This document shows positions 1 through 8,314 of a DNA stretch of 42,900 bases, one piece after another. Position 1 is the stretch's first letter. The number at the start of each line of letters is the position of its first letter. The position numbers and the translations under genes are program-made. Source of the DNA: Dyadobacter sp. CY323 (GTDB lineage Bacteria > Bacteroidota > Bacteroidia > Cytophagales > Spirosomataceae); contig NZ_JAJUXH010000026.1 in NCBI RefSeq assembly GCF_021390245.1, forward strand, positions 1 through 42,900, in the 5' to 3' direction. A model generated the notes under the pieces. The model was not told where the DNA came from. It saw nothing but the letters and a program-made list of their open reading frames with translations, and made no database searches.

Positions 1-23
1 TTTTCACATTTAATCGGTTTCAG

Positions 24-1583
24 TTATTGAGCGCCATCCGCTTTTGCTCTGGCAACGGCATACTCACCGACTTTATGACCGACCGCAAGGCCCACCTCGC
101 AGTCGAAGCGGTAATGGATCAGACCATAGATACGTGATAATGATGCCTCAGCAGCCATAGCATCGAGTTTTTGCTTTTCAGCTGGGAATACATAGGCAAG
201 AAGCTCGGCTGCCGCACCCGAGAAAGTGGAATGCCCGGAGGTATACGAGGGGAAGTTAGGCAGCCCGACCGACGTCTTTATTTTTTTACTCACCTGATTT
301 GGACGCGGGAAATAGTAGTAATACTTGACGTCCCAGCAGGCAATTCCTGCATCCTGTAAAGTAGTGCCTAAAAGTGCGAGTGTGCGCGCGGTCCTTACCT
401 CACTGAAATTGTTTTCGCGGCACAAGTTAGCGGCTCTTCTGTGCCAGTGACCGGGAGGGGTATAACTTCCCACGCCGTCAGACCAGAAGCTGGCAATTTT
501 GGCCTGTTCTCTTGTTTGATTTTGAGCGATGTCAAGCAACTCGTCCATGTTCTTTTTAAATTCCGCGCTGCCCATTGCCGGGGGAGGGACCGGGCGCAAT
601 TTCACCAGCGTGGCTTTGTCGAAATTCCAGGTTTGTACGGATCCGTAGGTAGGCAGCATCGGCGGGCGAGGAGGGAATTCCTGGCTCACCCATGGCTCTG
701 TGGTACCGATCGCTTTTGCATTAGCTATCATTTCGGCTGTCTTTGCCTGGTTGTTTGCCGCGCCCATGCCGTCGGCCTTGGCGCGGGCCATTACCTTTGC
801 GGCAACGGCTTTACCCAGGTCAGATCCGGCCAGAATGTCGCTTTCCACGTTCATTCCCGCCAGCATCCGGCTATTTTTGTGCTCGGCCAGCTTGGCTTCC
901 AGGTAAGGAACCTCGCCGGGAAACATCGCTTTCAAAATCACAACAGAAGCTTCTGCCACGACGGCATCTTCGGAGGGGTAGGATGGCAAATCGGTTACAG
1001 GCAGCAAAGCCTTAATGGACTGGTCATTTTTGGAAGGTGATTTGCGGTTGTATTTGAACTTATAATTCCATGCACTTACCAATGCATCATACTGGGCAAC
1101 ACTCAGGTAGGCCAGCGCGCGGGCCGTATAAGGCGGGTTGGCGAAAGGAAACTTGGGATCAGCCAGCGGATTGGCTGCATCCGGAAGTGGGTATTTGCCG
1201 TCCGGAGTTGAGGCTGGCGGCGTGTTGTAACGTGCTGCCAGCTCCCGCCCGATCTCATTCCAACGGAAAACCGCGCCCGCGGCCCAGTAGTTGACCTGCT
1301 CTTTCTGAATGGGGGTAATGGATTCCACTACGCCTTTAAGCTTGGTGATTTCGGTTTTATAATAATCAGAAGTAACGGCTTTGGGCGCTACCACCTCGAT
1401 CTCACCGGCCGAGGAGAGTATATACGGTTTCCAGCTGCCGGCACCTTCGTCCATGCTCGATGGATTGCTGGCCCCCAGAGTAGGTTCGTCAACGGTTTTG
1501 TTACAGGAGCTCACAAATGCGGCCACTACAAGAAATGCGAACCGCAACAAGCTTTTATACTTTTTAAAATGGTTGGTTTTCAT
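24..1583 (-). CDS. Vanadium-dependent haloperoxidase / PAP2-superfamily lipoprotein
   Basis: A 519-residue exported protein of the vanadium haloperoxidase/PAP2 acid-phosphatase superfamily, which binds vanadate or phosphate. The three signature motifs are visible: KxxxxxxRP as KYYYYFPRP (residues 420-428), SGH in SYTSGH (449-451), and SRxxxxxHxxxD (Ser483, Arg484, His490, Asp494). The classical PSGH proline is replaced by threonine, which I recall as common in bacterial members. The N-terminus is a lipoprotein signal (hydrophobic run ending VSSC), so it is probably anchored in the periplasm or on the outer membrane. It is the last gene of a minus-strand cassette, 17 bp after the outer-membrane protein gene. 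Whether it oxidises halides or removes phosphate cannot be decided from sequence. Family assignment is firm, reaction is not. Confidence 0.88.
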   Translation of the reverse strand: MKTNHFKKYKSLLRFAFLVVAAFVSSCNKTVDEPTLGASNPSSMDEGAGSWKPYILSSAGEIEVVAPKAVTSDYYKTEITKLKGVVESITPIQKEQVNYWAAGAVFRWNEIGRELAARYNTPPASTPDGKYPLPDAANPLADPKFPFANPPYTARALAYLSVAQYDALVSAWNYKFKYNRKSPSKNDQSIKALLPVTDLPSYPSEDAVVAEASVVILKAMFPGEVPYLEAKLAEHKNSRMLAGMNVESDILAGSDLGKAVAAKVMARAKADGMGAANNQAKTAEMIANAKAIGTTEPWVSQEFPPRPPMLPTYGSVQTWNFDKATLVKLRPVPPPAMGSAEFKKNMDELLDIAQNQTREQAKIASFWSDGVGSYTPPGHWHRRAANLCRENNFSEVRTARTLALLGTTLQDAGIACWDVKYYYYFPRPNQVSKKIKTSVGLPNFPSYTSGHSTFSGAAAELLAYVFPAEKQKLDAMAAEASLSRIYGLIHYRFDCEVGLAVGHKVGEYAVARAKADGAQ

Positions 1584-1600
1584 AGAAATTGATGTCTTTA

Positions 1601-2527
1601 TTATTTTTTATCTGACTTAGCATAACGGAATTGATACAGCACTCCGGCCGAAAGATTCGTGCTTTGGCCCACATTGGTTCCTTGGAGCACGTAGGCGGCA
1701 CGAGCGGTTACCCCGATGTTTTTAGGTTGAAATTTTGCATATGCGCCCACGACAGTGGACTTCATGTTGTTGGTAGGAAATGGCATATCGTTTCTGCGGA
1801 TATTATCACCGCCGTCACAGGCCCCATATTCAAGGAATCCTTCGGCTTGCAAACCGTGTTTGAGATATCCCAGACGAGCTGCCGCATCATACGCATTGGG
1901 TACTGAAACCTGATTGGTATTGTATAATTTTCCATCTGACAAGTACGCATCACGGTCAATCGTAATTTTGCTTCTGAAAATGTAGCTGCCTGATGCAGTC
2001 AGGTAAATGCCGGTTTTGTGCCTGTAACTTGCCATCAGCCTGCCGGTGGCAGTTTTGCATTGTAAGCCGATCGACATGGGAAGAAAGTCGGGAATGTAAT
2101 CTCCGACGGGAACAGAACCACCCGCAATGGCGTGTAGAGAAAGCCCGGATTTGTTTAAAAAACGGTATTTAATCCAGCCTGAGGCATCCTGAAAGCCTTT
2201 TTGCCACCGAAGGTTTCCCGCGCTGGTTTGCGTCCATATATATGGGATGGCTGCGATAATGTTGATATTTTTGGTGATACCAACTGCCAGCATCGGCATT
2301 ACATTCTGAGTGGTATGTGTGCCGATGTTGAGGTTTTGACGTTTTAGCGAATTTTCCCAATACTGGTCCCAGGAGCTGTGGGTATAGGAAACGGCGATAC
2401 ATGCCGTATTTTTTGACATGTAAATCGCATCGTTAGGCATTTGGGCAAAACTGGAAGAAACAGAGGCCGATGCCGCTATAAGAAATGCAGCCAGACGTAG
2501 CCTGAAATGTTGTAAAGTATTCAGCAT
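1601..2527 (-). CDS. Predicted outer-membrane beta-barrel protein
   Basis: A 308-residue protein with a clean signal peptide (hydrophobic run ending SSSFAQ). I start it at the ATG at 2527, which directly precedes the signal peptide. An in-frame upstream extension to 2584 would only add 19 residues in front of it. The body is rich in alternating aromatic and polar stretches, glycines and short turns, ending in strands such as GVLYQFRYAKSDKK, as expected of an outer-membrane barrel. I do not recognise a specific family. It resembles generic transporter-type barrels in Bacteroidota. It sits between the short PPPEYC protein and the haloperoxidase on the same strand with gaps of 83 and 17 bp, so the three are probably co-transcribed and may act at the cell surface together. 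Confidence 0.7.
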   Translation of the reverse strand: MLNTLQHFRLRLAAFLIAASASVSSSFAQMPNDAIYMSKNTACIAVSYTHSSWDQYWENSLKRQNLNIGTHTTQNVMPMLAVGITKNINIIAAIPYIWTQTSAGNLRWQKGFQDASGWIKYRFLNKSGLSLHAIAGGSVPVGDYIPDFLPMSIGLQCKTATGRLMASYRHKTGIYLTASGSYIFRSKITIDRDAYLSDGKLYNTNQVSVPNAYDAAARLGYLKHGLQAEGFLEYGACDGGDNIRRNDMPFPTNNMKSTVVGAYAKFQPKNIGVTARAAYVLQGTNVGQSTNLSAGVLYQFRYAKSDKK

Positions 2528-2610
2528 ATGTGATATTTTAAAATGTATTTGCGTCCCTGCAACAACGGGAATACTCCTTTGCAAGAATCAGAACTTAAAA
2601 GAATGAATAC

Positions 2611-3159
2611 CTAGCAGTATTCGGGGGGCGGAGTCGTTAAGGCTCCCTGGATGGAAGTGTAACTTATTGCGATGTCAAAATCGGTGATATTTGGCGTATA
2701 GCTCCCGGTTAACTGCCGCTGAAAGAGAAACGGAGCGCTGCCGGGGACGTAGTTTTTTGCAAGCCCATCTAGTAACTTAATGATCTTCCCATTCTTGCTT
2801 TGCGACGATCCTTGTTGATCGGTAAGTAATTGAGCGGCATGCGCCAATTCAAAAAAATGATCTCTGGCAGCCAGGTTGGATTTTAGCGTTACGTAAAGTG
2901 TATCGTTTTGGTGAGACAAACTTGTCGGGTTGTAAAAACGATCCTGAAAGCGAACCAGTGCCTGCATGTGTTGGGGGAATTCAACTTGCCCGGAGTAGGG
3001 TAGCGAGGGAAGATATATTTTCATGATTTTCCACTCATCATGCTCACCGGCCGGCGTAGCAGCCTGGTGCTCATTTTCAAATAAAAGGATAGCCAGACTG
3101 AGCCCAAACATATTGCAGAGCAGCAAAAGCAACAATCCTATCCGGGCTATTTTTTTCAA
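2611..3159 (-). CDS. Hypothetical exported protein ending in PPPEYC
   Basis: A 182-residue protein that I do not recognise. It begins with basic residues and a strong hydrophobic segment (residues 6-27), which could be an uncleaved anchor or a signal peptide. The rest is soluble and mixed alpha/beta. The C-terminus is PPPEYC. Short C-terminal cysteine-containing tails of this type occur in small hypothetical proteins of Cytophagales. It is first in the minus-strand cassette leading to the barrel protein and the haloperoxidase. Upstream at 3182-3189 there is a minus-strand TACATTTG, matching the Bacteroidota -7 box, but no matching -33 element at the right spacing. Confidence 0.6.
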   Translation of the reverse strand: MKKIARIGLLLLLLCNMFGLSLAILLFENEHQAATPAGEHDEWKIMKIYLPSLPYSGQVEFPQHMQALVRFQDRFYNPTSLSHQNDTLYVTLKSNLAARDHFFELAHAAQLLTDQQGSSQSKNGKIIKLLDGLAKNYVPGSAPFLFQRQLTGSYTPNITDFDIAISYTSIQGALTTPPPEYC

Positions 3160-3470
3160 TGTTGAAAAGAGGATTTCTGACCAAATGTAAACATATTAGG
3201 TCAAATTTTAAAGGGTTGTGAAAAATACCTTAATGCGCTGTTTAAGTGCTATTTATCCTAAAAGTTGCTCAAAAAGTAAGTTGCCGGCGGTTGCTTTTTT
3301 GGTACCGGCCCAAGATCAATTATAATAAAAAGCATGATTTTTCCCGGTGGAATCTTTTTGAGATTTTGTTTCAAAAAACCGTTTGTAAGCCTATATTGAG
3401 GGAAATATAAGGGACGGTGCACAATACAGGTACTGCCCGCCACTGGCCGGTAATTTTAAAACATAATGAC
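3160..3470. other. Divergent intergenic region, no gene seen
   Basis: About 310 bp between the minus-strand haloperoxidase cassette and the plus-strand DinB gene. It contains TGACC at 3178-3182 and GGTCA at 3199-3203, an inverted repeat with a 16-bp spacer near the cassette start. I see no convincing gene. A 61-codon minus-strand frame here lacks any gene-like feature. Confidence 0.5.
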
Positions 3471-3989
3471 ATGAAACGATCAGATATTAACCCGATGCCG
3501 CCCTTTTTTGACCGCTATATCAATCTGATAGAAGATGTCGATATTATGGAGGGTTTTGAAAGGTATACTCCGGCAACCATTTACCATCAAAGCTCAAAGC
3601 TCATTGAACTGGCAGACAAAGTGTATGCGGAAGATAAATGGACGGTCCGTGATATTTTGCAGCATGTGGTGGATAATGAGCGGATTATGGCTTATCGGGC
3701 GCTGCGCTTTTCCAGAAACGACAAAACCGGTTTGCCGGGGTATGATGAGCAGCTGCTGGCAAAGCACACCACAGCCAGCCGGCGAACGGTACAGGACCTG
3801 ATGGAGGAATTTTCGCAGGTACGGCTTTCGACGATTGCGTTATTTAAAAATATGGATGATGAAATGCTCACAAGTATAGGTAATGCAAATCAGACCGAAA
3901 TTTCGCCGCTTGCGCTGGGTTTTGTGATTCTCGGGCACCCTATGCACCACATGCGAATCATCGAGCAGCGGTATTTCCCATTGCTTTAA
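3471..3989 (+). CDS. DinB-family putative metal-dependent hydrolase/transferase
   Basis: A 172-residue four-helix DinB-like protein. The start is the ATG at 3471, where the family homology begins; the frame extends upstream to 3417 but without DinB-like sequence. The usual metal-binding histidines are visible: one in the helix ILQHVVDNERI, and the C-terminal GHPMHHMRII cluster. Such proteins are small cytosolic enzymes, some acting as thiol-dependent transferases (bacillithiol-type), others unknown. The substrate cannot be read here. The gene is tail-to-tail with the YyaL-type gene: both use the palindrome TTAA at 3986-3989 for their stop codons. Confidence 0.85.
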   Translation: MKRSDINPMPPFFDRYINLIEDVDIMEGFERYTPATIYHQSSKLIELADKVYAEDKWTVRDILQHVVDNERIMAYRALRFSRNDKTGLPGYDEQLLAKHTTASRRTVQDLMEEFSQVRLSTIALFKNMDDEMLTSIGNANQTEISPLALGFVILGHPMHHMRIIEQRYFPLL

Positions 3990-6001
3990 TGGCTGGCCAG
4001 TTGGGATAAGGCATCTTCCACATTGTTGACGGGCAGCTGGCATGTTTTGTCAAAACAAACATAGATCGCTGTTTTCCCATGTAGATCCGTCCGGTTTTTA
4101 AGCAGTGGCAGCTCGGAGGAAGTGGTTGTTCCCGTTACAATTTTATTGGGGATAAAAAACCGGTCAAAATCTTTCCGAATATCGTCTGCATTTTCGCCGA
4201 CGATCGCAATTTCGGCGGTGGGTCTGGCCCGAAGGCAGTACAAAGCTGCCCAGTTGGTGACCCACTGGACGTCGCCTAGCATCAATTTTGACATTTTCGA
4301 TAGCATCCGATCGGCGATTTTCCCAAAATTCTCCCGGTCGAGTAACAGGGCCAAAACGTACAGGTTTTCAGCCATTATCGAGTTGGAAGAAGGTACGACA
4401 TTATCGAAAAGTTCTTTCTTTCGCGCCACTAAAATTTCCCCATGCTGATCGGTGAAATGGAAAAAACCTTCCGGCTCATCATAAAAATTAAGGATTGTGT
4501 AGTCGGCGAGTTGCAGGGCCTGGCTTAACCAATCTTCGTTGAATGTAATCTGGTAAAGGCTGATGTAACCCTGAATAGTGGCCGCGTAATCTTCAAGAAA
4601 TCCGGTAATGGTGGCAACACCATTTTTATAACTATGTCGCAACTGACCGTCCAGGGTCATCCTTTTTTTTATAAATTCGCCCGTTCTGACTGCCATTTCA
4701 CGGATTTCTTCATCTCCAAGGGCGCGGTAAGAATCCGATAGTCCCTTTACGAGCAATCCATTCCAGGATGAAAGGATTTTATCATCCAAACCCGGGCGGA
4801 CTCTTGCTTGACGAGCTACTGCCAAGGCATTTAATGCCGCTTTGTATTTTTCTGAAAAGTTTTCTGTATCGATTCCTTTCGTCCGGGCTGTTTTTTCTGG
4901 GTAGTCGATCAGATGCAGATGGTTGTATCCGTGCTCCCAATTTCCCACTTTTGAAATATTATAAAGCTTTGAGAACCAGTCAAAATCTTCTTTTAGGATG
5001 CTTTTCAGCTCATCGGCTTCCCAGATGTAAAACTTACCTTCCATCCCCTGGCTATCTGCATCAAGCGCCGAGTAAAAGCCACTTTCCGGGCTCAGCATTT
5101 CACTTTTCAGCCAGGTAACGGTTTGGAGGATGCGGTCTTTATAGAGTGGATTTTTAGTGAGCGAGTAAGCCTCGGCATAGATGCTCAGAAGCTGCGCATT
5201 GTCATAGAGCATTTTTTCAAAATGTGGTATAAACCACTCGTCGTCAACGGAGTACCTGGCCCATCCGCCGCCAACGTGGTCATAAATACCACCGAGCGCG
5301 ATCCGGTTGAGTGACAATTCCAGCTGAGCAAGTGCCTCCGGATTCTGACTGGCATCGAAGTAACGCAGCAAAAATTTGTAAATCGAGGGCATCGGGAATT
5401 TGGGCGCCCGGTCCATTCCGCCTTTTAATGTGTCGAAATTGCGCTGTAAATGCTCGAACATCAGGTCCAGATCACTTGGATTGTAGCTGCTGGCCGCATC
5501 AGTCAAGCCGTATTTGCTGCTTTCAGGCAGGATCATGTTTTGCACAAAACCTTCGGCGGAATTAACCAGCTCCGGGTAATGGTTTTGAAAAGCGTTATCA
5601 ATGCTTTTAAGGAGCTGAACCCAGTTTTGGGCCGGGAGATAGGTAACTCCGTAAAATGGCTTGGAATCCGGCAAAAGAAAAACGTTCAGAGGCCAGCCGC
5701 CGCGGACTCCCATGGCTTGTACTGCATCCATGTAAACCGCATCCACGTCGGGCCGCTCTTCCCGATCTACCTTAATGCACACGAAATGGGCATTCATTAT
5801 CTCAGCGATCGCTTCTTTTTCAAAACATTCCCGCTCCATTACATGGCACCAGTGGCAGGCGGAATACCCAATACTGACCAGGATTGGCTTGTTTTCCGTC
5901 TTTGCTTTTGTGAGTGCGTCCTTTCCCCACGGGTACCAGTCAACCGGATTGTGGGCGTGTTGTAATAAATATGGGCTGGTCTGCTGGCTGAGTCGGTTCA
6001 T
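3986..6001 (-). CDS. Thioredoxin-domain protein of the YyaL/DUF255 family
   Basis: A 671-residue cytosolic protein. The start at 6001 gives MNRLSQQTSPYLLQHAHNPV, the characteristic N-terminus of this family; an in-frame extension to 6031 is possible but would overlap the upstream gene. The thioredoxin-like domain (about residues 1-165) contains the CHWCHVME motif with both cysteines and the downstream VDREERPDVD. The remaining 500 residues match the alpha/alpha-barrel, glycosidase-like part of YyaL and SPATA20 (GGGWARYSVDDEWFIPHFEKML). The family is widely conserved but its reaction is unsettled. It lies 16 bp after the T9SS protein gene on the same strand and is probably co-transcribed, although a functional link is not obvious. 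Confidence 0.93.
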   Translation of the reverse strand: MNRLSQQTSPYLLQHAHNPVDWYPWGKDALTKAKTENKPILVSIGYSACHWCHVMERECFEKEAIAEIMNAHFVCIKVDREERPDVDAVYMDAVQAMGVRGGWPLNVFLLPDSKPFYGVTYLPAQNWVQLLKSIDNAFQNHYPELVNSAEGFVQNMILPESSKYGLTDAASSYNPSDLDLMFEHLQRNFDTLKGGMDRAPKFPMPSIYKFLLRYFDASQNPEALAQLELSLNRIALGGIYDHVGGGWARYSVDDEWFIPHFEKMLYDNAQLLSIYAEAYSLTKNPLYKDRILQTVTWLKSEMLSPESGFYSALDADSQGMEGKFYIWEADELKSILKEDFDWFSKLYNISKVGNWEHGYNHLHLIDYPEKTARTKGIDTENFSEKYKAALNALAVARQARVRPGLDDKILSSWNGLLVKGLSDSYRALGDEEIREMAVRTGEFIKKRMTLDGQLRHSYKNGVATITGFLEDYAATIQGYISLYQITFNEDWLSQALQLADYTILNFYDEPEGFFHFTDQHGEILVARKKELFDNVVPSSNSIMAENLYVLALLLDRENFGKIADRMLSKMSKLMLGDVQWVTNWAALYCLRARPTAEIAIVGENADDIRKDFDRFFIPNKIVTGTTTSSELPLLKNRTDLHGKTAIYVCFDKTCQLPVNNVEDALSQLASH

Positions 6002-6017
6002 GATTTGGATGGCGTTG

Positions 6018-7649
6018 TTAGTGATGAACAACCACTTTTTTTACGATTGTTCTGGAAGTGCCCTCAAACCGGACAAAATAGATGCCAGAGGAAATGTTGG
6101 GCAACGCCACCACTTCTTTACTTTCGCCAGCGATGACTTTTAGCTTTTTGTTAAAAACGATTTGGCCTTTGACATTCAGCAAAGACAGATCAACCTGGCT
6201 TGCGCCGTTTTGTCCTGTAAGCACCACATTCATTTCATTGGAGACCACGTGCGGATATACGTAGGCATCCGAGAGAGTGGGGTGCACGGAATTAACGATA
6301 TCATTGAGGTCAAACTGGCAAAGGAAAATTTCTTTTCCTTTTAAGCTGATGCTTCTCGACCATTTTTGAAACGAGACTGTTACGTCTGTTACCTGATTAT
6401 CGGCTGCATACGGGTTTTGAGCTGTGATCAGAATGTCGTTTCCTTTCACTACACCTCTCCAGATCGGATTTTGCAGCTCCATCTGATCGCGCGCCGATTG
6501 CGGGATAACCAGCTGATAAGATCCTTCAAACATATTTTTAAAAGCTGACAACCGGTAAAGGCCCTGGATGAAATACTCATAAGCAGCGTAATTTTCCTGG
6601 CGGTTGCCCGGAAAAAACGGATTTTCCCAGAGCCATAATCCTTTGGCGCCCGAGAAAAAGGGGAAAATGGCAGTTGCCTCCGCCATGAATGGCGTGATCA
6701 GCGGTGTGTTTGGATCATAGCTATCGTGAATGCGCATCCATACAAACGGGATCACAGGCTTGTCGCCCCAGGCAGCATTGCTTTCAATGTTAAAGAGCAG
6801 GTATGACAAGTAATCCTTTCCAATCGGATGGTCGTAGCCGTAATAGTAGTAGGGGGAGGGCGATAAAAAGTCCAGCGCATTGTAAAAGCTTCCGCCGATC
6901 TTTCCTGCATTATCCTGCATGAGGTAATGTGTGCGGGCAAGGTTGGTGGTCCAGTCCTGCCAGCTGTTGGCGGTAATGTTGAGCCAGGTATTTCGGATCG
7001 GCACATCACTGTAACTGGTAATGAGCGCTTTCACACCTTTGGCCCGGAGACGATTAACGGCCTCGGTATACCACCAGCGAATGTCGCGTTTATAGGCAAA
7101 CAGGAAATCGGCATTGGAAAGATTCCGGTAATTCTCAGGGATCTGTGCATTTGTTTTCAATGCGAGGATATCGCGGTCTTCCCGCTGCATCCGCTCGATG
7201 TCCAGGCAAACGATATCCGTATCAAAAACGGTGGCTGCATAATTGTCCCAATAACTTCGGTATGCTGCGGTATCATTTCCCCATGGACTTCTCAGTACAT
7301 TATCGGCCCAGGGCTGATTTTCGCTCGAAGTGGCTACGCCATACCAGAGTGAGGCCCGGTTTTTCCCGGCCAGCGAGCCGGGTTCAGGTCCACTAAAAGC
7401 TGCAATGTGGCTAAAACCATGTTTTAACGGTAATGACTGCGTATCCCCAAACCTTGGGCCGCTGTAAATGATCTTAAATGGAAGAGAAAATTCAGGAAAC
7501 TTGCCCCATTCAATGCTGTTGTTGGCTGTAACCGGTTTTAGCACATATCCGGGCGGACAATCCTGGCCCATAACGGGTAAAACGACACTAGCAGTCAGAA
7601 GCGCGATCCAGGAAAGAACCTTAAAGTAGATATTGGTCAAATGGATCAT
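6018..7649 (-). CDS. Secreted TIM-barrel-like protein with T9SS C-terminal sorting domain
   Basis: A 543-residue secreted protein. Residues 1-29 form a signal peptide ending VMGQ. The central region (about 40-420) has features of a glycoside-hydrolase-like TIM barrel: the segment VCLDIERMQRED and further WMR and LWLWENPFF stretches. I cannot assign a GH family. The last 80 or so residues are a typical type A T9SS sorting domain: YVYPHVVSNEMNV, LLNVKGQIV, LPNISSGIYFVRF, and a basic tail IVKKVVVHH. It should therefore cross the outer membrane by type IX secretion and have this tail removed or used for anchoring. It precedes the YyaL-type gene by 16 bp. The catalytic role is inferred only. Confidence 0.82.
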   Translation of the reverse strand: MIHLTNIYFKVLSWIALLTASVVLPVMGQDCPPGYVLKPVTANNSIEWGKFPEFSLPFKIIYSGPRFGDTQSLPLKHGFSHIAAFSGPEPGSLAGKNRASLWYGVATSSENQPWADNVLRSPWGNDTAAYRSYWDNYAATVFDTDIVCLDIERMQREDRDILALKTNAQIPENYRNLSNADFLFAYKRDIRWWYTEAVNRLRAKGVKALITSYSDVPIRNTWLNITANSWQDWTTNLARTHYLMQDNAGKIGGSFYNALDFLSPSPYYYYGYDHPIGKDYLSYLLFNIESNAAWGDKPVIPFVWMRIHDSYDPNTPLITPFMAEATAIFPFFSGAKGLWLWENPFFPGNRQENYAAYEYFIQGLYRLSAFKNMFEGSYQLVIPQSARDQMELQNPIWRGVVKGNDILITAQNPYAADNQVTDVTVSFQKWSRSISLKGKEIFLCQFDLNDIVNSVHPTLSDAYVYPHVVSNEMNVVLTGQNGASQVDLSLLNVKGQIVFNKKLKVIAGESKEVVALPNISSGIYFVRFEGTSRTIVKKVVVHH

Positions 7650-7774
7650 AAGAATTGATCAGACAAATTCGTTAATTTGCATGGTGTGTTAATTTAATTT
7701 TTCCGCGAAAGTATTTCCGCAGAGCTCATAACACAGAACATCAGAAAACGCCTTGAAATATAAAAACACAAAAA

Positions 7775-8233
7775 ATGAGACGATTACTAGTACTTATCCC
7801 GCTTCTTTTCACACTTATTTTGGCGGGCTGTGACAAAGACAAAGATAAGAACGAAACTCCGCAGCCGACAGAAAAGGACAAAATACTCATCAATTATCCC
7901 TGGCGTATGTCCACCGTTACGGATTTAAATGGGAAGGATATTCCAGTTAATCAGCTGAATTTACAGACCCAGGCAATCAAAGAAGTGATGGACATTCAGT
8001 TCCTGCAAAACAATGTGACCAAAGCAATTGACCAAAATTCAAAGCAGGTTATCAATGGCGGGACCTGGTATCTGATTGATGATAATAAGACTTTGGATAT
8101 CAAAATTTCTGGTTTTTCCGGTTTGTTTGGTGTGGAGGAGCTTTCAAACAGTAAATTGAGACTAAAAAGTAAAATGCCTGTGAGCGGCGTTGAACAGGAA
8201 ACCATCATGGTTTTCCAGCCGGTCATTAAATAG
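7775..8233 (+). CDS. Lipocalin-like lipoprotein
   Basis: A 152-residue lipoprotein with the lipobox LILAGC, the cysteine being about residue 19, followed by a charged DKDKDKNE linker. The mature part, about 110 residues, looks like the small beta-barrel lipocalin-like proteins common in Bacteroidota: a YPWRMSTVTDLNG opening, a central GGTWYLIDDNKTLDIK hairpin and a final strand EQETIMVFQPV. Such proteins are envelope-attached and mostly of unknown ligand. The gene is preceded by A-rich sequence rather than a Shine-Dalgarno, as usual in this phylum, and is followed by a strong hairpin terminator at 8256-8292. Confidence 0.75.
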   Translation: MRRLLVLIPLLFTLILAGCDKDKDKNETPQPTEKDKILINYPWRMSTVTDLNGKDIPVNQLNLQTQAIKEVMDIQFLQNNVTKAIDQNSKQVINGGTWYLIDDNKTLDIKISGFSGLFGVEELSNSKLRLKSKMPVSGVEQETIMVFQPVIK

Positions 8234-8255
8234 AGGCGATAGATTGATATCTTTA

Positions 8256-8292
8256 AAAAATAGCGGCGGATAGAAAATCTGTCGCTATTTTT
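8256..8292 (+). terminator. Rho-independent terminator after the lipocalin-like gene
   Basis: A 16-bp stem with a five-base loop: arms 8256-8271 and 8277-8292, pairing completely if two G-U pairs are allowed (core AAAAATAGCG / CGCTATTTTT). The A/T arms give a U-run on the plus strand. The G-U pairs favour function in the plus-strand RNA. Confidence 0.85.
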
Positions 8293-8314
8293 ATTTTATG
8301 GTAAATTTGATTTA

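Noticed and set aside
441..1040. A 199-codon plus-strand frame opposite the haloperoxidase gene
   Set aside because: The haloperoxidase on the minus strand has all three family motifs, and the opposite frame shows no recognisable protein features.
3182..3189. Minus-strand TACATTTG, a -7 box upstream of the haloperoxidase cassette
   Set aside because: There is no TTG at 19-21 bp, so I did not list it as a promoter.
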